From contig JAZNMP010000035.1 in assembly GCA_045579705.1 (NCBI GenBank), forward strand, positions 1 through 64,000: a stretch of DNA of 64,000 nt, read 5' to 3'. This document shows, piece by piece, positions 51,534-60,423 of this stretch (its first letter is position 1; every line of letters starts with the position of its first letter). The translations under genes and the position numbers were made by a program. The notes beneath the pieces were generated by a model. It was not told where the DNA came from. It saw only the letters and a program-made list of their open reading frames with translations, and did no database searches. The DNA comes from Lachnocurva sp045579705. GTDB lineage: Bacteria; Bacillota; Clostridia; Lachnospirales; Lachnospiraceae.

Positions 51534-53654
51534 ATGAACGAGAAAAATTTGTTTAATGCATCGGAAATATTCGGAGAGAATGTTTTCAATGACAAAGTAA
51601 TGAGAGAGCGTCTGCCAAAGAAGACATACGCAAAGCTTAAAGAAACTATTCGAGAAGGCAAAGACCTGGATCTCGAGACTGCTGATGTAGTAGCTCATGA
51701 AATGAAAGAGTGGGCTATCGAAAAAGGCGCAACACACTTTACTCATTGGTTCCAACCCCTTACTGGTGTAACAGCTGAAAAGCATGATTCCTTTATAACA
51801 TCCCCACTTCCTACAGGAGAGACTCTTATGGCATTCTCTGGCAAGGAACTTATTAAGGGTGAGCCTGATGCATCTAGCTTCCCATCAGGAGGACTTAGAG
51901 CGACATTTGAGGCTAGAGGATATACAACTTGGGATTGTTCTTCACCTGCATTCGTAAGAATTGATGAATCAGGTGGAACATTGTTGATTCCAACTGCTTT
52001 TTCAGCATATACAGGAGAGGCTCTGGATCAGAAGACGCCACTTCTGAGGTCAATGGAAGCACTTGATAAAGAGGCTGTTAGATTACTTCATCTACTCGGC
52101 ATGAATGATGTTAAACACGTAAGCCCATCAGTTGGTGTTGAGCAGGAATACTTCCTTATCAATCGTGATAAATTCCAGTCTAGAAAAGATCTCGTATATA
52201 CAGGTCGTACTTTGTTTGGTGCTATGCCTCCAAAGGGACAGGAAATGGATGACCACTACTTCGGAACTCTGAAGGAGAACGTAGCGGTATTCATGAAGGA
52301 TGTGGATAAAGAACTTTGGAAACTTGGAGTTCCAGCAAAGACAGAGCATAACGAAGTAGCTCCAGGACAGCACGAGCTTGCTCCTATTTATGAGGAGGCT
52401 AACGTAGCAACTGATCATAACCAGTTGATCATGGAAACACTTCGTAAGGTTGCTAACCGCCATGGCCTTCAGTGCTTGCTTCATGAGAAACCTTTTGATG
52501 GCGTAAATGGTTCAGGAAAGCATAATAATTGGTCTATCGTAACTGATACAGGTGTTAACCTCTTAGATCCAGGTGAAACACCTCATAACAATATTAGATT
52601 CCTGTTATTCCTCTGCTGCGTTCTCGCTGCAGTTGATGACCATGCTGATCTTCTCCGTGAGTCTGCGGCTGACGTAGGAAACGATCACAGATTGGGCGGA
52701 GCAGAGGCTCCACCAGCTATCATCTCTGTGTTCCTCGGAGAGCAGCTTGGAGATGTTATGGATCAGCTCGTTTCAACTGGAACAGCAACTCATAGCAAGA
52801 AGGGCACAAAGGTAAAGACTGGTGTTCGCGCGCTTCCTGATTTCATGAAGGATGCAACTGATAGAAACAGAACTTCACCTTTTGCTTTTACAGGAAACAA
52901 ATTCGAGTTTAGAATGGTTGGTTCTGAGGACTCAGTTGGTGAGCCAAATGTAGTTCTGAATACAATTATGGCTGAAGCTATCGCAGATGCATGCGATTAC
53001 ATCGAAAAAGCTGATAATGTAGAAGAAGCTGTTCATGATTATATTAAGCTGCTTGCTGAGAAACATCAGAGAATTATCTTCAATGGAAATGGTTACTCAG
53101 ATGAATGGGTTGAGGAGGCCGAAAAAAGAGGACTTCCAAATATCCAGTCTATGTTTGAGGCTATCCCGGCACTTACAGCAGAACATAATGTAAGTACATT
53201 TGAAAAATTCAAGGTATTTACAAAGGGTGAGCTTGAGTCACGTGCAGATATTGAGTACGAGCAGTATGCAAAGAAGATTAATATCGAAGCTCGTACTATG
53301 ATAGATATGGTTGAGAAGCAGTTCATCCCGGCTGCAATCGCTTATGAGAGAAAAGTTGCTGAGACTATTAATGCGGTTAATGCTACAGGTGCAGGACTTA
53401 CATGTGATACTCAGATTGAAATTCTGAAAAAGATTGATAAGCATATCGGAGAGATGTCTGCAGCTAGAGCTGTTTTGGCTGACAGCATCAAAGAATTAAA
53501 CTTTGATAATAATCACGATTCTGCAGAACACTTCTATAAGAAGGTTGTTCCAGCTATGAATGCGCTTCGTAAACCTGTAGATGAGCTGGAAATGCTCGTT
53601 GCAAAGGAAGATTGGCCTATGCCATCTTACGGAGATTTGTTATTTGAGGTATAA
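51534..53654 (+). CDS. glnN: Glutamine synthetase type III
   Basis: A 706-aa GSIII enzyme that makes glutamine from glutamate, ammonia and ATP. Its length and the signature KTEHNEVAPGQHELAPIYEE, then ATDHNQLIMETLRKVA, and FDGVNGSGKHNNWSI are those of type III, not the ~450-aa type I. GGAEAPPAIISVFLG and NRTSPFAFTGNKFEFRMVGS follow. The terminal region (YGDLLFEV) is usual. GAAAGGG precedes the ATG; TATAAT at 51475 is the likely -10. With GdhA, this gives a full ammonia assimilation route. The gene at 53694 begins 39 nt after its stop and may be co-transcribed. Confidence 0.95.
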   Translation: MNEKNLFNASEIFGENVFNDKVMRERLPKKTYAKLKETIREGKDLDLETADVVAHEMKEWAIEKGATHFTHWFQPLTGVTAEKHDSFITSPLPTGETLMAFSGKELIKGEPDASSFPSGGLRATFEARGYTTWDCSSPAFVRIDESGGTLLIPTAFSAYTGEALDQKTPLLRSMEALDKEAVRLLHLLGMNDVKHVSPSVGVEQEYFLINRDKFQSRKDLVYTGRTLFGAMPPKGQEMDDHYFGTLKENVAVFMKDVDKELWKLGVPAKTEHNEVAPGQHELAPIYEEANVATDHNQLIMETLRKVANRHGLQCLLHEKPFDGVNGSGKHNNWSIVTDTGVNLLDPGETPHNNIRFLLFLCCVLAAVDDHADLLRESAADVGNDHRLGGAEAPPAIISVFLGEQLGDVMDQLVSTGTATHSKKGTKVKTGVRALPDFMKDATDRNRTSPFAFTGNKFEFRMVGSEDSVGEPNVVLNTIMAEAIADACDYIEKADNVEEAVHDYIKLLAEKHQRIIFNGNGYSDEWVEEAEKRGLPNIQSMFEAIPALTAEHNVSTFEKFKVFTKGELESRADIEYEQYAKKINIEARTMIDMVEKQFIPAAIAYERKVAETINAVNATGAGLTCDTQIEILKKIDKHIGEMSAARAVLADSIKELNFDNNHDSAEHFYKKVVPAMNALRKPVDELEMLVAKEDWPMPSYGDLLFEV

Positions 53655-53693
53655 TTAGCTTAGATAACATTCAATAGTAGATGGAGAAAGCCT

Positions 53694-54659
53694 ATGGAAG
53701 AACTACGTGTTCTATTTATTCATCCTGAAGAGGAAGAATGTGATGCATTCAGACATGCCTGTATGGGACAGAGTTTTAAGGTTGAAACCGTTCCAAATCT
53801 GGAAGAGGCTGAAGGCAAGCTTAATGAATACAGATATGAAATGGTATTTGTGTGCCGTAAATATGCTCCAGAGAAGGTTCTCGATTTTATAAAGAATTTA
53901 AATCAGAGGTTTCCGGATACGGAATGTATTATGGGGGTTCAGACCTTGACGAAGGGCGATTTGATTCATTATCAGAATTCGGACGTTTCCTATCGAATGT
54001 ATCTAGAGCCTGTGAATTACAGAGTGGATTTGATGCCTCTCATCGAGAATACGATGCTGACAGCCAGCGCTCGTATGATTGAAGCTTCTGATAAGGGCGC
54101 TTCCCTAAAGGAAAAAGGCTGGAAGGAAGCCAGAAGCGTGCTTTTAAAGCTCGTATCTACCCCTGATTCGGATGATATGAATGTCCTGATGGGAATCACA
54201 GATAAGTATCACAAGCTGTGTATGGCGAATCGTTCGAGAATATCTGAGATTCAGGATGAGTTAAAGGAGCTCTATATAGGACAAGGCAATCTCACTGTGA
54301 ATTGGAATGTTACAGAGAATGCCAGACGAGTTCTAGAATATACGGACAATGCTCCGAAGCTTAATATGACACGTGTGATGGTTATGATAGCTATCGAGGA
54401 AGCCATGGCGCTTTCAGGTGGTTATAAGTTTAGTTCAACAGTAGGCTTAGATGTGACTAGAAACGGCGTAAGAGTGACAGTTCAGTCCATGATGTCTAAC
54501 AAACCGAGTCCTAGCGGAAACGAATATAGTGAAAAGAATCTAGGAATAGTAAATGAAGTCGATGGCGTCTGCAAAGAACTTTGCCAGATGTGGGATCATA
54601 GTGAAGAATTCCCTGCTGGAATGTGGATGCATATTCGAGATGTTATATTTGATGCATAA
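53694..54659 (+). CDS. Protein with degenerate receiver-like domain
   Basis: A 321-aa protein of unknown role. The N-terminal ~125 residues have the alternating strand-helix pattern of a receiver (VLFIHPEEEECDAFRHAC; YEMVFVCRKYAPEKVLDFIK; CIMGVQTLTKGDLIHY; YRMYLEPVNYRVDLMPLIE). The acidic pair is replaced (HPEEE), and the phospho-acceptor aspartate position reads VCRK, so it cannot be phosphorylated in the usual way. The rest is largely helical and ends in a region MTRVMVMIAIEEAMALSG, reminiscent of a histidine-kinase-like ATP-lid helix but without the N/G boxes. GGAG precedes the ATG. It follows glnN. Confidence 0.5.
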   Translation: MEELRVLFIHPEEEECDAFRHACMGQSFKVETVPNLEEAEGKLNEYRYEMVFVCRKYAPEKVLDFIKNLNQRFPDTECIMGVQTLTKGDLIHYQNSDVSYRMYLEPVNYRVDLMPLIENTMLTASARMIEASDKGASLKEKGWKEARSVLLKLVSTPDSDDMNVLMGITDKYHKLCMANRSRISEIQDELKELYIGQGNLTVNWNVTENARRVLEYTDNAPKLNMTRVMVMIAIEEAMALSGGYKFSSTVGLDVTRNGVRVTVQSMMSNKPSPSGNEYSEKNLGIVNEVDGVCKELCQMWDHSEEFPAGMWMHIRDVIFDA

Positions 54660-54662
54660 AAC

Positions 54663-54695
54663 AAAGACCTTTGAGTGTCTCAAAGGTCTTATTAT
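54663..54695. terminator. Hairpin between convergent genes
   Basis: A 13-bp stem (AAAGACCTTTGAG / CTCAAAGGTCTT) with a 3-nt loop and a moderately T-rich tail. Probably terminates the 53694 gene and possibly the PBP gene. Confidence 0.6.
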
Positions 54696-54703
54696 TATGT
54701 CAT

Positions 54704-57322
54704 TTAGTTGTGTTCTTTCTCTGATTTCTCAGGTTTGCCTGCGTCGTGATGAGTTTCCTTAGATGGCTCCTTGTCACTCGAGGATGAGGATGATGGAGGC
54801 GTTAAGGCTGTATTGTGCTGATCGCAGGTTGAGGACATTTGCTCTGGGGTGATTCGATATGGGTCTTCCTCAGAACCGTTTATTTCTCCCAGAATTTTTA
54901 TAGAAGATGTAACCTGGTCAGATGGGCAGTAAGCATTTGAAGGCTTGCCGGAGAGGCTACAGATGTTTACACGAACGTGTTTATCGCAAGTGTCTGTTTC
55001 CTTTGGCTCAGTTCCTTCGATGAAATATTCTGTGATGATAGAGCTTCCTCTAGGATCATTTGCACATAAATCATCAACCGGACGTTTGCCGGATTCTTTA
55101 CATACCTGTGCTTCTACGATACCATCCGGTCTGACGAAATCTTTGTCTTCTAATCCCTGATGAATTTCCTGCATTACAGCTTTCCAAATCTTTTGAGTAT
55201 ATGAAACGCTCGATTGTGGCGAGTTGTCATCATATCCGCCCCAGATACCGCATGTATAGTAAGGTGAGAATCCCATCAGGATACCGTCCTTAGAATCGTT
55301 TGTAGTACCTGTCTTACCAGCCAGATGCATTCCGTCGAATTTGGCTGCTGTAGCAGTACCGGATTCGAATACATCTTGCATAGCACTAGTAAGGAGCCAA
55401 GCTGTAGTTTCTTTGATTACGTGTTTATCTGTCTTTGACTTCTCAGTATTGTCGAGGATTACGTTTCCGTCGTGATCCTTTACTTTAGTATAGAAGATAG
55501 GCTTGTGGTATACACCTTTGTCGGCGATAGTGGCAAACGCAGCGGTTAGTTCCACATTTTTTACACCGTTAGTAATACCACCGATAGCAAGTGCCTGGTT
55601 GTTATCACCACTTTCAAGAGTTGTAATACCGAAATCTTCTACATACTGGAAGCCCAGGCTGGTTCCGATTTCTGTCAATGTCTTTACTGCGACGACGTTG
55701 ATAGAGTTTCGGATACCTTCACGGAGAGTAGTGTATCCCGTGTAAGTATCAGGGAAGTTTGAAATCTTCTTTCCGTTTGTGTATGAGTAAGGCGCGTTGT
55801 CCTGAACTGTGGCAAGCGTTAAACCTGCTGAGTCGAGGGCTGGCGCATAAGTGGAGAGAATCTTAAAAGTAGAACCTGGCTGACGTGTGGTGTTTGTAGC
55901 ACGGTTCAGTGTCTTTGAAGCTGTTTTATCTCCACGACCACCTACTAAGGCAACTACGTGACCTGTCTTTTGATCCATAACTGTCATGGCAACCTGTGGC
56001 TGAAGCGTGTAAGTGATGCGCTCGCCGCCTTCTGGAATCTTGTCACCTTCCTCCATGATCTCTGATTTATACTGCTCGATGGCTTTGTTACAAGCTTCTT
56101 CAGAGTTGAAGTTGATGGAGTAGTTTGGATTGCTCTTTCTATAGTAAGAAAGCATCGTCTGGTCACTGTAATTCTTCTGAGTGCCGTCTTTTTTATTAAC
56201 AGTAAGTCGGTAAGAGAAAGAATACTGTACATTTGCAGGATAGTTAGCAGGGTCGGCTACCGCCTTGTCACAGGCCTGCTGAATCTTTGAACTCTGTGTA
56301 GAGTAAATCTTTAGACCTCCTGCATAAATCTTTTGATAAGCCTGTGTTTCAGTATAACCAAGCTTGTCTACCATATCTTCTACGAGCTCATCAGTCAGAG
56401 CGTCAGTGAAGTAGGAAGTTGCTGTGTCTGAAGAAATCTCAGAATTTGCATTCTTGATTCTTGAGTAAACATCATCTTCGATAGCTTCGTTGTACTGCTT
56501 CTTTGTGATGAGATCCATCTTCAACATGTTTTTCAGAACTTTCTCTCGTCGAACTGAGTTGTTCTTTGGGTGAGAGATAGGATTGTAAGCTGAAGGGTTC
56601 TGTGTGATTGCAGCGATAACACCACATTCGGACAGAGTCAAATCCTTTGCATCTTTGTTGAAGTATCTTCTGGAAGCGGCCTGAACACCGAGAGTGTTCT
56701 GTCCGAGGTTGATCGTGTTTAAATAGTTTTCGAGGATTTTTTTCTTGCTAGTAATCTTTTCAAGCTGGATAGCGAGATACTGTTCCTGAATCTTTCGATC
56801 AATCTTTTGCTTCGTAGTAGTTTCACTGGTCCATGTTGTGAAGTAGTTGTTCTTCAGGAGCTGCTGAGTGATAGTCGAAGCACCCTGTGAACGTCTTCCA
56901 AGTGATAGAACGCCAGTGATTGAAGCTCTAAAGATACCTTTGATGTCGATACCGTTGTGCTTGTAGAAACGAGCGTCTTCGATAGCGATAAAGGCATTTT
57001 GGAGATTCTCAGGTATTTCGTTGAGCTTAATATAAACTCGGTTTGCGCCTGACGCGGCCAGCGTTTCGATTTCTTTGCCGCTGTCGTCATATACCTTTGA
57101 GGAGAAACCTGTTGGAGATATATCAACCTCCGAGATGTCAGGCAAAGTCTTTAACAGACTTCTGACATAGACTGTTATTCCTATCAGTGCTGCTGCGAAG
57201 ATTATCAGAAAGAATACGAGGATGGAGCGTAACACTAATACAGCGTTTCTTTTTCCGCGTCGCTTCTTCTTTAAAGTCTTCTTCTTTGTTGCGTCTGATA
57301 CGTTTTTCTTCGTATATTTCAT
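54704..57322 (-). CDS. Class A penicillin-binding protein (PBP1A-like)
   Basis: An 872-aa bifunctional peptidoglycan synthase. A basic cytoplasmic tail and one membrane helix (residues ~28-52) lead to a GT51 glycosyltransferase domain: AFIAIEDARFYKHNGIDIKG, GASTITQQLLKNNYFT and INLGQNTLGVQAASRRYFNK. The transpeptidase has the SxxK serine in RQPGSTFKILSTYAP, SxN in GIRNSINVVAVKT, and the KTG triad in HLAGKTGTTNDSKDG. The C-terminus carries a Ser/Lys/Glu-rich tail (PPSSSSSSDKEPSKET). The gene stands alone on the minus strand. Confidence 0.95.
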   Translation of the reverse strand: MKYTKKNVSDATKKKTLKKKRRGKRNAVLVLRSILVFFLIIFAAALIGITVYVRSLLKTLPDISEVDISPTGFSSKVYDDSGKEIETLAASGANRVYIKLNEIPENLQNAFIAIEDARFYKHNGIDIKGIFRASITGVLSLGRRSQGASTITQQLLKNNYFTTWTSETTTKQKIDRKIQEQYLAIQLEKITSKKKILENYLNTINLGQNTLGVQAASRRYFNKDAKDLTLSECGVIAAITQNPSAYNPISHPKNNSVRREKVLKNMLKMDLITKKQYNEAIEDDVYSRIKNANSEISSDTATSYFTDALTDELVEDMVDKLGYTETQAYQKIYAGGLKIYSTQSSKIQQACDKAVADPANYPANVQYSFSYRLTVNKKDGTQKNYSDQTMLSYYRKSNPNYSINFNSEEACNKAIEQYKSEIMEEGDKIPEGGERITYTLQPQVAMTVMDQKTGHVVALVGGRGDKTASKTLNRATNTTRQPGSTFKILSTYAPALDSAGLTLATVQDNAPYSYTNGKKISNFPDTYTGYTTLREGIRNSINVVAVKTLTEIGTSLGFQYVEDFGITTLESGDNNQALAIGGITNGVKNVELTAAFATIADKGVYHKPIFYTKVKDHDGNVILDNTEKSKTDKHVIKETTAWLLTSAMQDVFESGTATAAKFDGMHLAGKTGTTNDSKDGILMGFSPYYTCGIWGGYDDNSPQSSVSYTQKIWKAVMQEIHQGLEDKDFVRPDGIVEAQVCKESGKRPVDDLCANDPRGSSIITEYFIEGTEPKETDTCDKHVRVNICSLSGKPSNAYCPSDQVTSSIKILGEINGSEEDPYRITPEQMSSTCDQHNTALTPPSSSSSSDKEPSKETHHDAGKPEKSEKEHN

Positions 57323-57426
57323 ATTTCCTCCGTAATAAACGTTAGGTAAATCTTGTATATTATATCAGATAAACGTATTATATTAAAGCAAACGAATTCT
57401 GACGTATTAATATAGAAGGAAGAGAT

Positions 57427-58083
57427 TTGGAAACGAGATATTGTATATTTGAAAAGCATGAAGATGAGTATGATGAGAAGCGTTCGAGATTCATAGCTGA
57501 GATGTATCCTATTGCGTCTGAGGAAGAGGCGAAAGAACTGATCACGGCTACTAAGAAAAAATATTACGACGCACGTCACCATTGCTACGCATATATAATA
57601 GGATATGATTCGAACATAAAGAAGTCCTCGGATGACGGCGAACCTAGTGGTACAGCGGGAAAACCAATACTGGAGATCCTGGAGAGCAGAGAGGTCTTTA
57701 ACGCTTTGATCATAGTGACGAGATACTTCGGCGGCATCAAACTCGGAACGGGTGGACTGACCAGAGCGTATCGTGAAGCGGCCAGAATGGTTTGTGACGG
57801 AAATACATTAAGTCCAGTTCGACGTGGATGTAGGATGGAAATCACATTGGATTACTCTATGGGAGGAACTCTTTCTAATTATTATAGGAGAGAAGGCATC
57901 TTTATAGAGGATACTATTTATGGAGAAAAGCAGACTATAAAGGCTTTAATACCTGAAGAATTAGTGGGTAAACTCAGAAAAGACCTGCAAAATATGCTCG
58001 GAACAGAGGATTTGCCGGAGATTTCGGAGCCGGTTTCTTTTTGCGAAAGCGCTGGAAATATAGTGTTTCTCGAGGGAAATTGA
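57427..58083 (+). CDS. YigZ/IMPACT-family protein
   Basis: A 218-aa protein of the UPF0029/IMPACT family. The N-terminal domain holds the family signature SRFIAEMYPIASEEEAKELI, HHCYAYIIG, SDDGEPSGTAGKPILEIL and VTRYFGGIKLGTGGLTRAYR; a second domain follows residue ~140. Eukaryotic relatives modulate stress translation, but the bacterial role is unsettled. The start is TTG at 57427 with AAGGAAGAG upstream; no ATG is available near the conserved N-terminus. It is divergent from the PBP gene. Confidence 0.88.
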   Translation: METRYCIFEKHEDEYDEKRSRFIAEMYPIASEEEAKELITATKKKYYDARHHCYAYIIGYDSNIKKSSDDGEPSGTAGKPILEILESREVFNALIIVTRYFGGIKLGTGGLTRAYREAARMVCDGNTLSPVRRGCRMEITLDYSMGGTLSNYYRREGIFIEDTIYGEKQTIKALIPEELVGKLRKDLQNMLGTEDLPEISEPVSFCESAGNIVFLEGN

Positions 58084-58122
58084 GGTTTTTTGAAAAAAGT
58101 TTAAATTTTTTTCAAAAAGTGC

Positions 58123-58151
58123 TTGATTTTCTCTCGAGAAAAGTATATTAT
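58123..58151 (+). promoter_or_regulatory. Promoter of tRNA-Gln
   Basis: TTGATT (58123-58128), 17-nt spacer containing a TCTCGAGA palindrome, TATTAT (58146-58151). Confidence 0.6.
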
Positions 58152-58172
58152 ATTCATCGTTGCGAAAGGTAA

Positions 58173-58244
58173 TGGCCCATAGCCAAACGGTAAGGCAGCG
58201 GACTCTGACTCCGTCATTTCAAGGTTCGAATCCTTGTGGGCCAG
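58173..58244 (+). tRNA. tRNA-Gln (anticodon CTG)
   Basis: A 72-nt tRNA. Acceptor strands TGGCCCA and TGGGCCA pair, with discriminator G and no encoded CCA. The anticodon arm GCGGA-CTCTGAC-TCCGT gives CTG, reading CAG codons. The T-arm is AAGGTTCGAATCCTT. A terminator follows. Confidence 0.93.
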
Positions 58245-58252
58245 CTAGAATT

Positions 58253-58283
58253 AAGCACTGTGGCATAACACAGTGCTTTTTTT
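58253..58283 (+). terminator. Intrinsic terminator after tRNA-Gln
   Basis: A 10-bp stem (AAGCACTGTG / CACAGTGCTT) then Ts. Confidence 0.9.
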
Positions 58284-58344
58284 ATATTCTAAAACGAAAA
58301 CGTACAAACTGTAGGACTGTGGCAGAAGGGGTAGAGGTGTTTAT

Positions 58345-59037
58345 ATGTACGAGATAAAAACGAAGGTTAGATTTAGCGAAACTGATTCAAAGAGCAACTT
58401 AACGATAAATGCGTTAGTAAATTACCTACAGGATATAGCGACTTTTCATTCTGAGAATTCAGAGTTCAGTTTGGAGAGTATGCGAGATAAGAAGATGGGG
58501 TGGATGATTCTGTCCTGGGATATTAAAATTGAGCGTATGCCGGTATTGGGTGAGGAGATAACTTTGCAGACTATGTCTGTCGGGTTTAAAGGCCTCTATG
58601 CGTACAGAGACTTCAAGGTGTTAAGCGGTGAAGAAGTTCTGGCTACGGCGCATTCAGTCTGGTCTATTATAGATTTGGAGAGAATGCTTCCGAGGAAGAT
58701 GACGGATGACGTGATATCTTTTTACGGAGTGGAAGAGAAGCTCCCTGGGGAATGGTCGGAGAGGAAAGTTCCTACACCAAAGGAAAAAGAACTCGTTTCG
58801 ACTGCACGTGTTGAAAAATATCATCTCGATTCAAATGGTCATATGAACAACCAGTATTACATCAATTTCGCACTCAGTGCGATTGAAGAGACTTCTAATA
58901 TAAGTAGAATTCGTGTAAGTTATAAACAACAGGTTGTTCTGGGCGAAGAGATTGGTATATATTTAGGTAAGGATGTAGCAAATACTGTTACTCTTGAGAA
59001 AGACGGCAGAATTTGCGCAGTGGTTTGTTTCAATTAA
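58345..59037 (+). CDS. Acyl-ACP thioesterase
   Basis: A 230-aa double-hotdog enzyme that hydrolyses acyl-ACP to release free fatty acids. Family marks are KVRFSETDSKSNLTINALVN, LQDIATFHSENSEF, GWMILSWDIKIERMPVLGEE and, in the second hotdog, VEKYHLDSNGHMNNQYYINF, where the D, N and H are the catalytic set. GAGGTG precedes the ATG. The CvfB-like gene follows by 15 nt in the same direction and is likely in the operon. Confidence 0.9.
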   Translation: MYEIKTKVRFSETDSKSNLTINALVNYLQDIATFHSENSEFSLESMRDKKMGWMILSWDIKIERMPVLGEEITLQTMSVGFKGLYAYRDFKVLSGEEVLATAHSVWSIIDLERMLPRKMTDDVISFYGVEEKLPGEWSERKVPTPKEKELVSTARVEKYHLDSNGHMNNQYYINFALSAIEETSNISRIRVSYKQQVVLGEEIGIYLGKDVANTVTLEKDGRICAVVCFN

Positions 59038-59052
59038 GAGATTGGAAAATGT

Positions 59053-59946
59053 ATGGAACGTAAAAACAAGAATTTTGGGAAAATGAAGAAGCAGAAGGTT
59101 GAGAGAAGCGTATTTGATCTAGGTGAAGTGTCTAGATTATATGTGCTTAGATTTACAGATTTCGGTGCGTATCTCGGACGAGAAAGGGATGATGCAAATT
59201 CTGTACTGCTTCCAAAGAAGAACGTAACTGAGGATATGCAGGTCGGTAGTGAAGTAGAGGTGTTCCTCTATCGCGACTCTTCAGACAGAGTTATAGCTAC
59301 TACAGATATTCCTGCGATTTCTACTCATAAGATGGCTGTTCTCAAGGTTAAAGAAGTTAGCAAGATTGGAGCCTTTCTCGATTGGGGATTGGATAAAGAT
59401 CTGCTCCTTCCTTACAGAGAGATGGAAGGTCGAGTAGAGGAAGGCGAGGAAATCCTCGTTCGTTTGTATAGAGATAAGAGCGATAGACTTTGTGCCAGCC
59501 AGCGAGGCTTGTGGAAATATCTATCAACTAATCCGCCTTACAGAAAAGGCGACGTTGTAAGCGGCCGAGTGTACGAGTTGGGACATGACTTTGGAACTTT
59601 CGTAGCTGTTGATGACAAATACAACGGTATGATTCCACGTCATGAGAAGAATGAAACTCTCCACGTAGGAGATATGGTTACAGTTCGAGTAACTGGAGTA
59701 AAGGAAGACGGTAAACTTGATCTCTCTATGAGAGAAGATGCCTATAAGGAGATTCAGAATGATGGAGATGTTATCATGGAACTTCTCGATTCATACGCTG
59801 GAACTCTTCCATTTACTGAGAAGGCTTCACCTGAAGTTATTCTTAGAGAAATAGGAATGAGCAAGGCTGCTTTTAAGAGAGCGGTAGGACATCTCTATAA
59901 AGAGAGAAAGATCGTCATCGAAGATGGCAAGATTAGAAAGAATTAA
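59053..59946 (+). CDS. CvfB-like S1 RNA-binding protein
   Basis: A 297-aa protein with three S1-like beta barrels followed by a C-terminal winged helix, the arrangement of CvfB/YitL. Segments such as LYVLRFTDFGAYLGRERD, VLKVKEVSKIGAFLDWGLDK and RVYELGHDFGTFVAVDD mark the S1 units; GMSKAAFKRAVGHLYKERKI marks the winged helix, where the fold contacts nucleic acid. CvfB affects virulence gene expression in staphylococci, but the function is generally unclear. A second start (MKKQKVER, 30 nt later) is possible. It follows the thioesterase by 15 nt. Confidence 0.87.
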   Translation: MERKNKNFGKMKKQKVERSVFDLGEVSRLYVLRFTDFGAYLGRERDDANSVLLPKKNVTEDMQVGSEVEVFLYRDSSDRVIATTDIPAISTHKMAVLKVKEVSKIGAFLDWGLDKDLLLPYREMEGRVEEGEEILVRLYRDKSDRLCASQRGLWKYLSTNPPYRKGDVVSGRVYELGHDFGTFVAVDDKYNGMIPRHEKNETLHVGDMVTVRVTGVKEDGKLDLSMREDAYKEIQNDGDVIMELLDSYAGTLPFTEKASPEVILREIGMSKAAFKRAVGHLYKERKIVIEDGKIRKN

Positions 59947-59960
59947 ATAATTTTTTTCAT

Positions 59961-59999
59961 AAAAAAAGAAGTTCTGGGATTTCATCTTCCAGAACTTCT
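59961..59999 (-). terminator. Terminator of yjfB
   Basis: An 11-bp stem (AGAAGTTCTGG / CCAGAACTTCT, plus-strand view) with a T-run on the minus strand (As at 59961-59967). It may also slow transcription from the CvfB side. Confidence 0.7.
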
Positions 60000-60010
60000 A
60001 TTAGTTTCCG

Positions 60011-60211
60011 CTAAATATACAGATCAATATTTCCGCCTATGGCAGGATTGACCATACTCTCCAGAGATGGACCAGGAGCCTGCTTGATCTCCTTTGCGAG
60101 CTCTTTGCCCATCTCCTCAGTATTGTCTAATTCTTTGCCGAGCATAGCTGTACTGAAAGAATTAGCGGTAGTCACGTTATTGTATGCAATAGATAATGAA
60201 CCTAAACTCAC
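60011..60211 (-). CDS. yjfB: YjfB-family putative motility protein
   Basis: A 66-aa protein beginning VSLGSLSIAYNNVTTANSFS and ending VNPAIGGNIDLYI. The N-terminal small, polar helix and the closing GGNID are the signature of the YjfB_motility family, found in flagellated Firmicutes, with a role suggested but not shown. The start is GTG at 60211 (AAAGGAG upstream). On the minus strand TTGAAG (60265-60270) and CATAAT (60242-60247) are separated by 17 nt, a housekeeping-type promoter. The gene is alone on its strand, with its own terminator. Confidence 0.82.
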   Translation of the reverse strand: MSLGSLSIAYNNVTTANSFSTAMLGKELDNTEEMGKELAKEIKQAPGPSLESMVNPAIGGNIDLYI

Positions 60212-60241
60212 AATATCATCTCCTTTCAAGAGTGTACATCG

Positions 60242-60270
60242 ATTATGTCACAAAGATTTATGTTCTTCAA
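60242..60270 (-). promoter_or_regulatory. Promoter of yjfB
   Basis: TTGAAG and CATAAT separated by 17 nt on the minus strand. Confidence 0.5.
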
Positions 60271-60352
60271 CTAGAAAATTAACTTTTTTTCTAAATGTTT
60301 ATAATGATTATGTTTTGTTTATTATTATAAAAAGAAGTTTAGGATTAGATAA

Positions 60353-60381
60353 TTGACAAAATATATTTTGCACAATATAAT
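60353..60381 (+). promoter_or_regulatory. Promoter of trxB
   Basis: TTGACA (60353-60358), 17-nt spacer, TATAAT (60376-60381): a consensus housekeeping promoter 42 nt before the start. Confidence 0.8.
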
Positions 60382-60423
60382 CGTGCATATGGGACGAGCG
60401 AAAATATTACGAGGAGGTAATAT

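Noticed and set aside
51513..51785. Minus-strand frame over the glnN start
   Set aside because: It is the shadow of a clear type III glutamine synthetase gene.
60236..60260. Flagellar sigma-28 promoter for yjfB
   Set aside because: TAAA is present and a CGAT follows, but the spacing is 2 nt too short; a normal TTGAAG-17-CATAAT promoter fits better.
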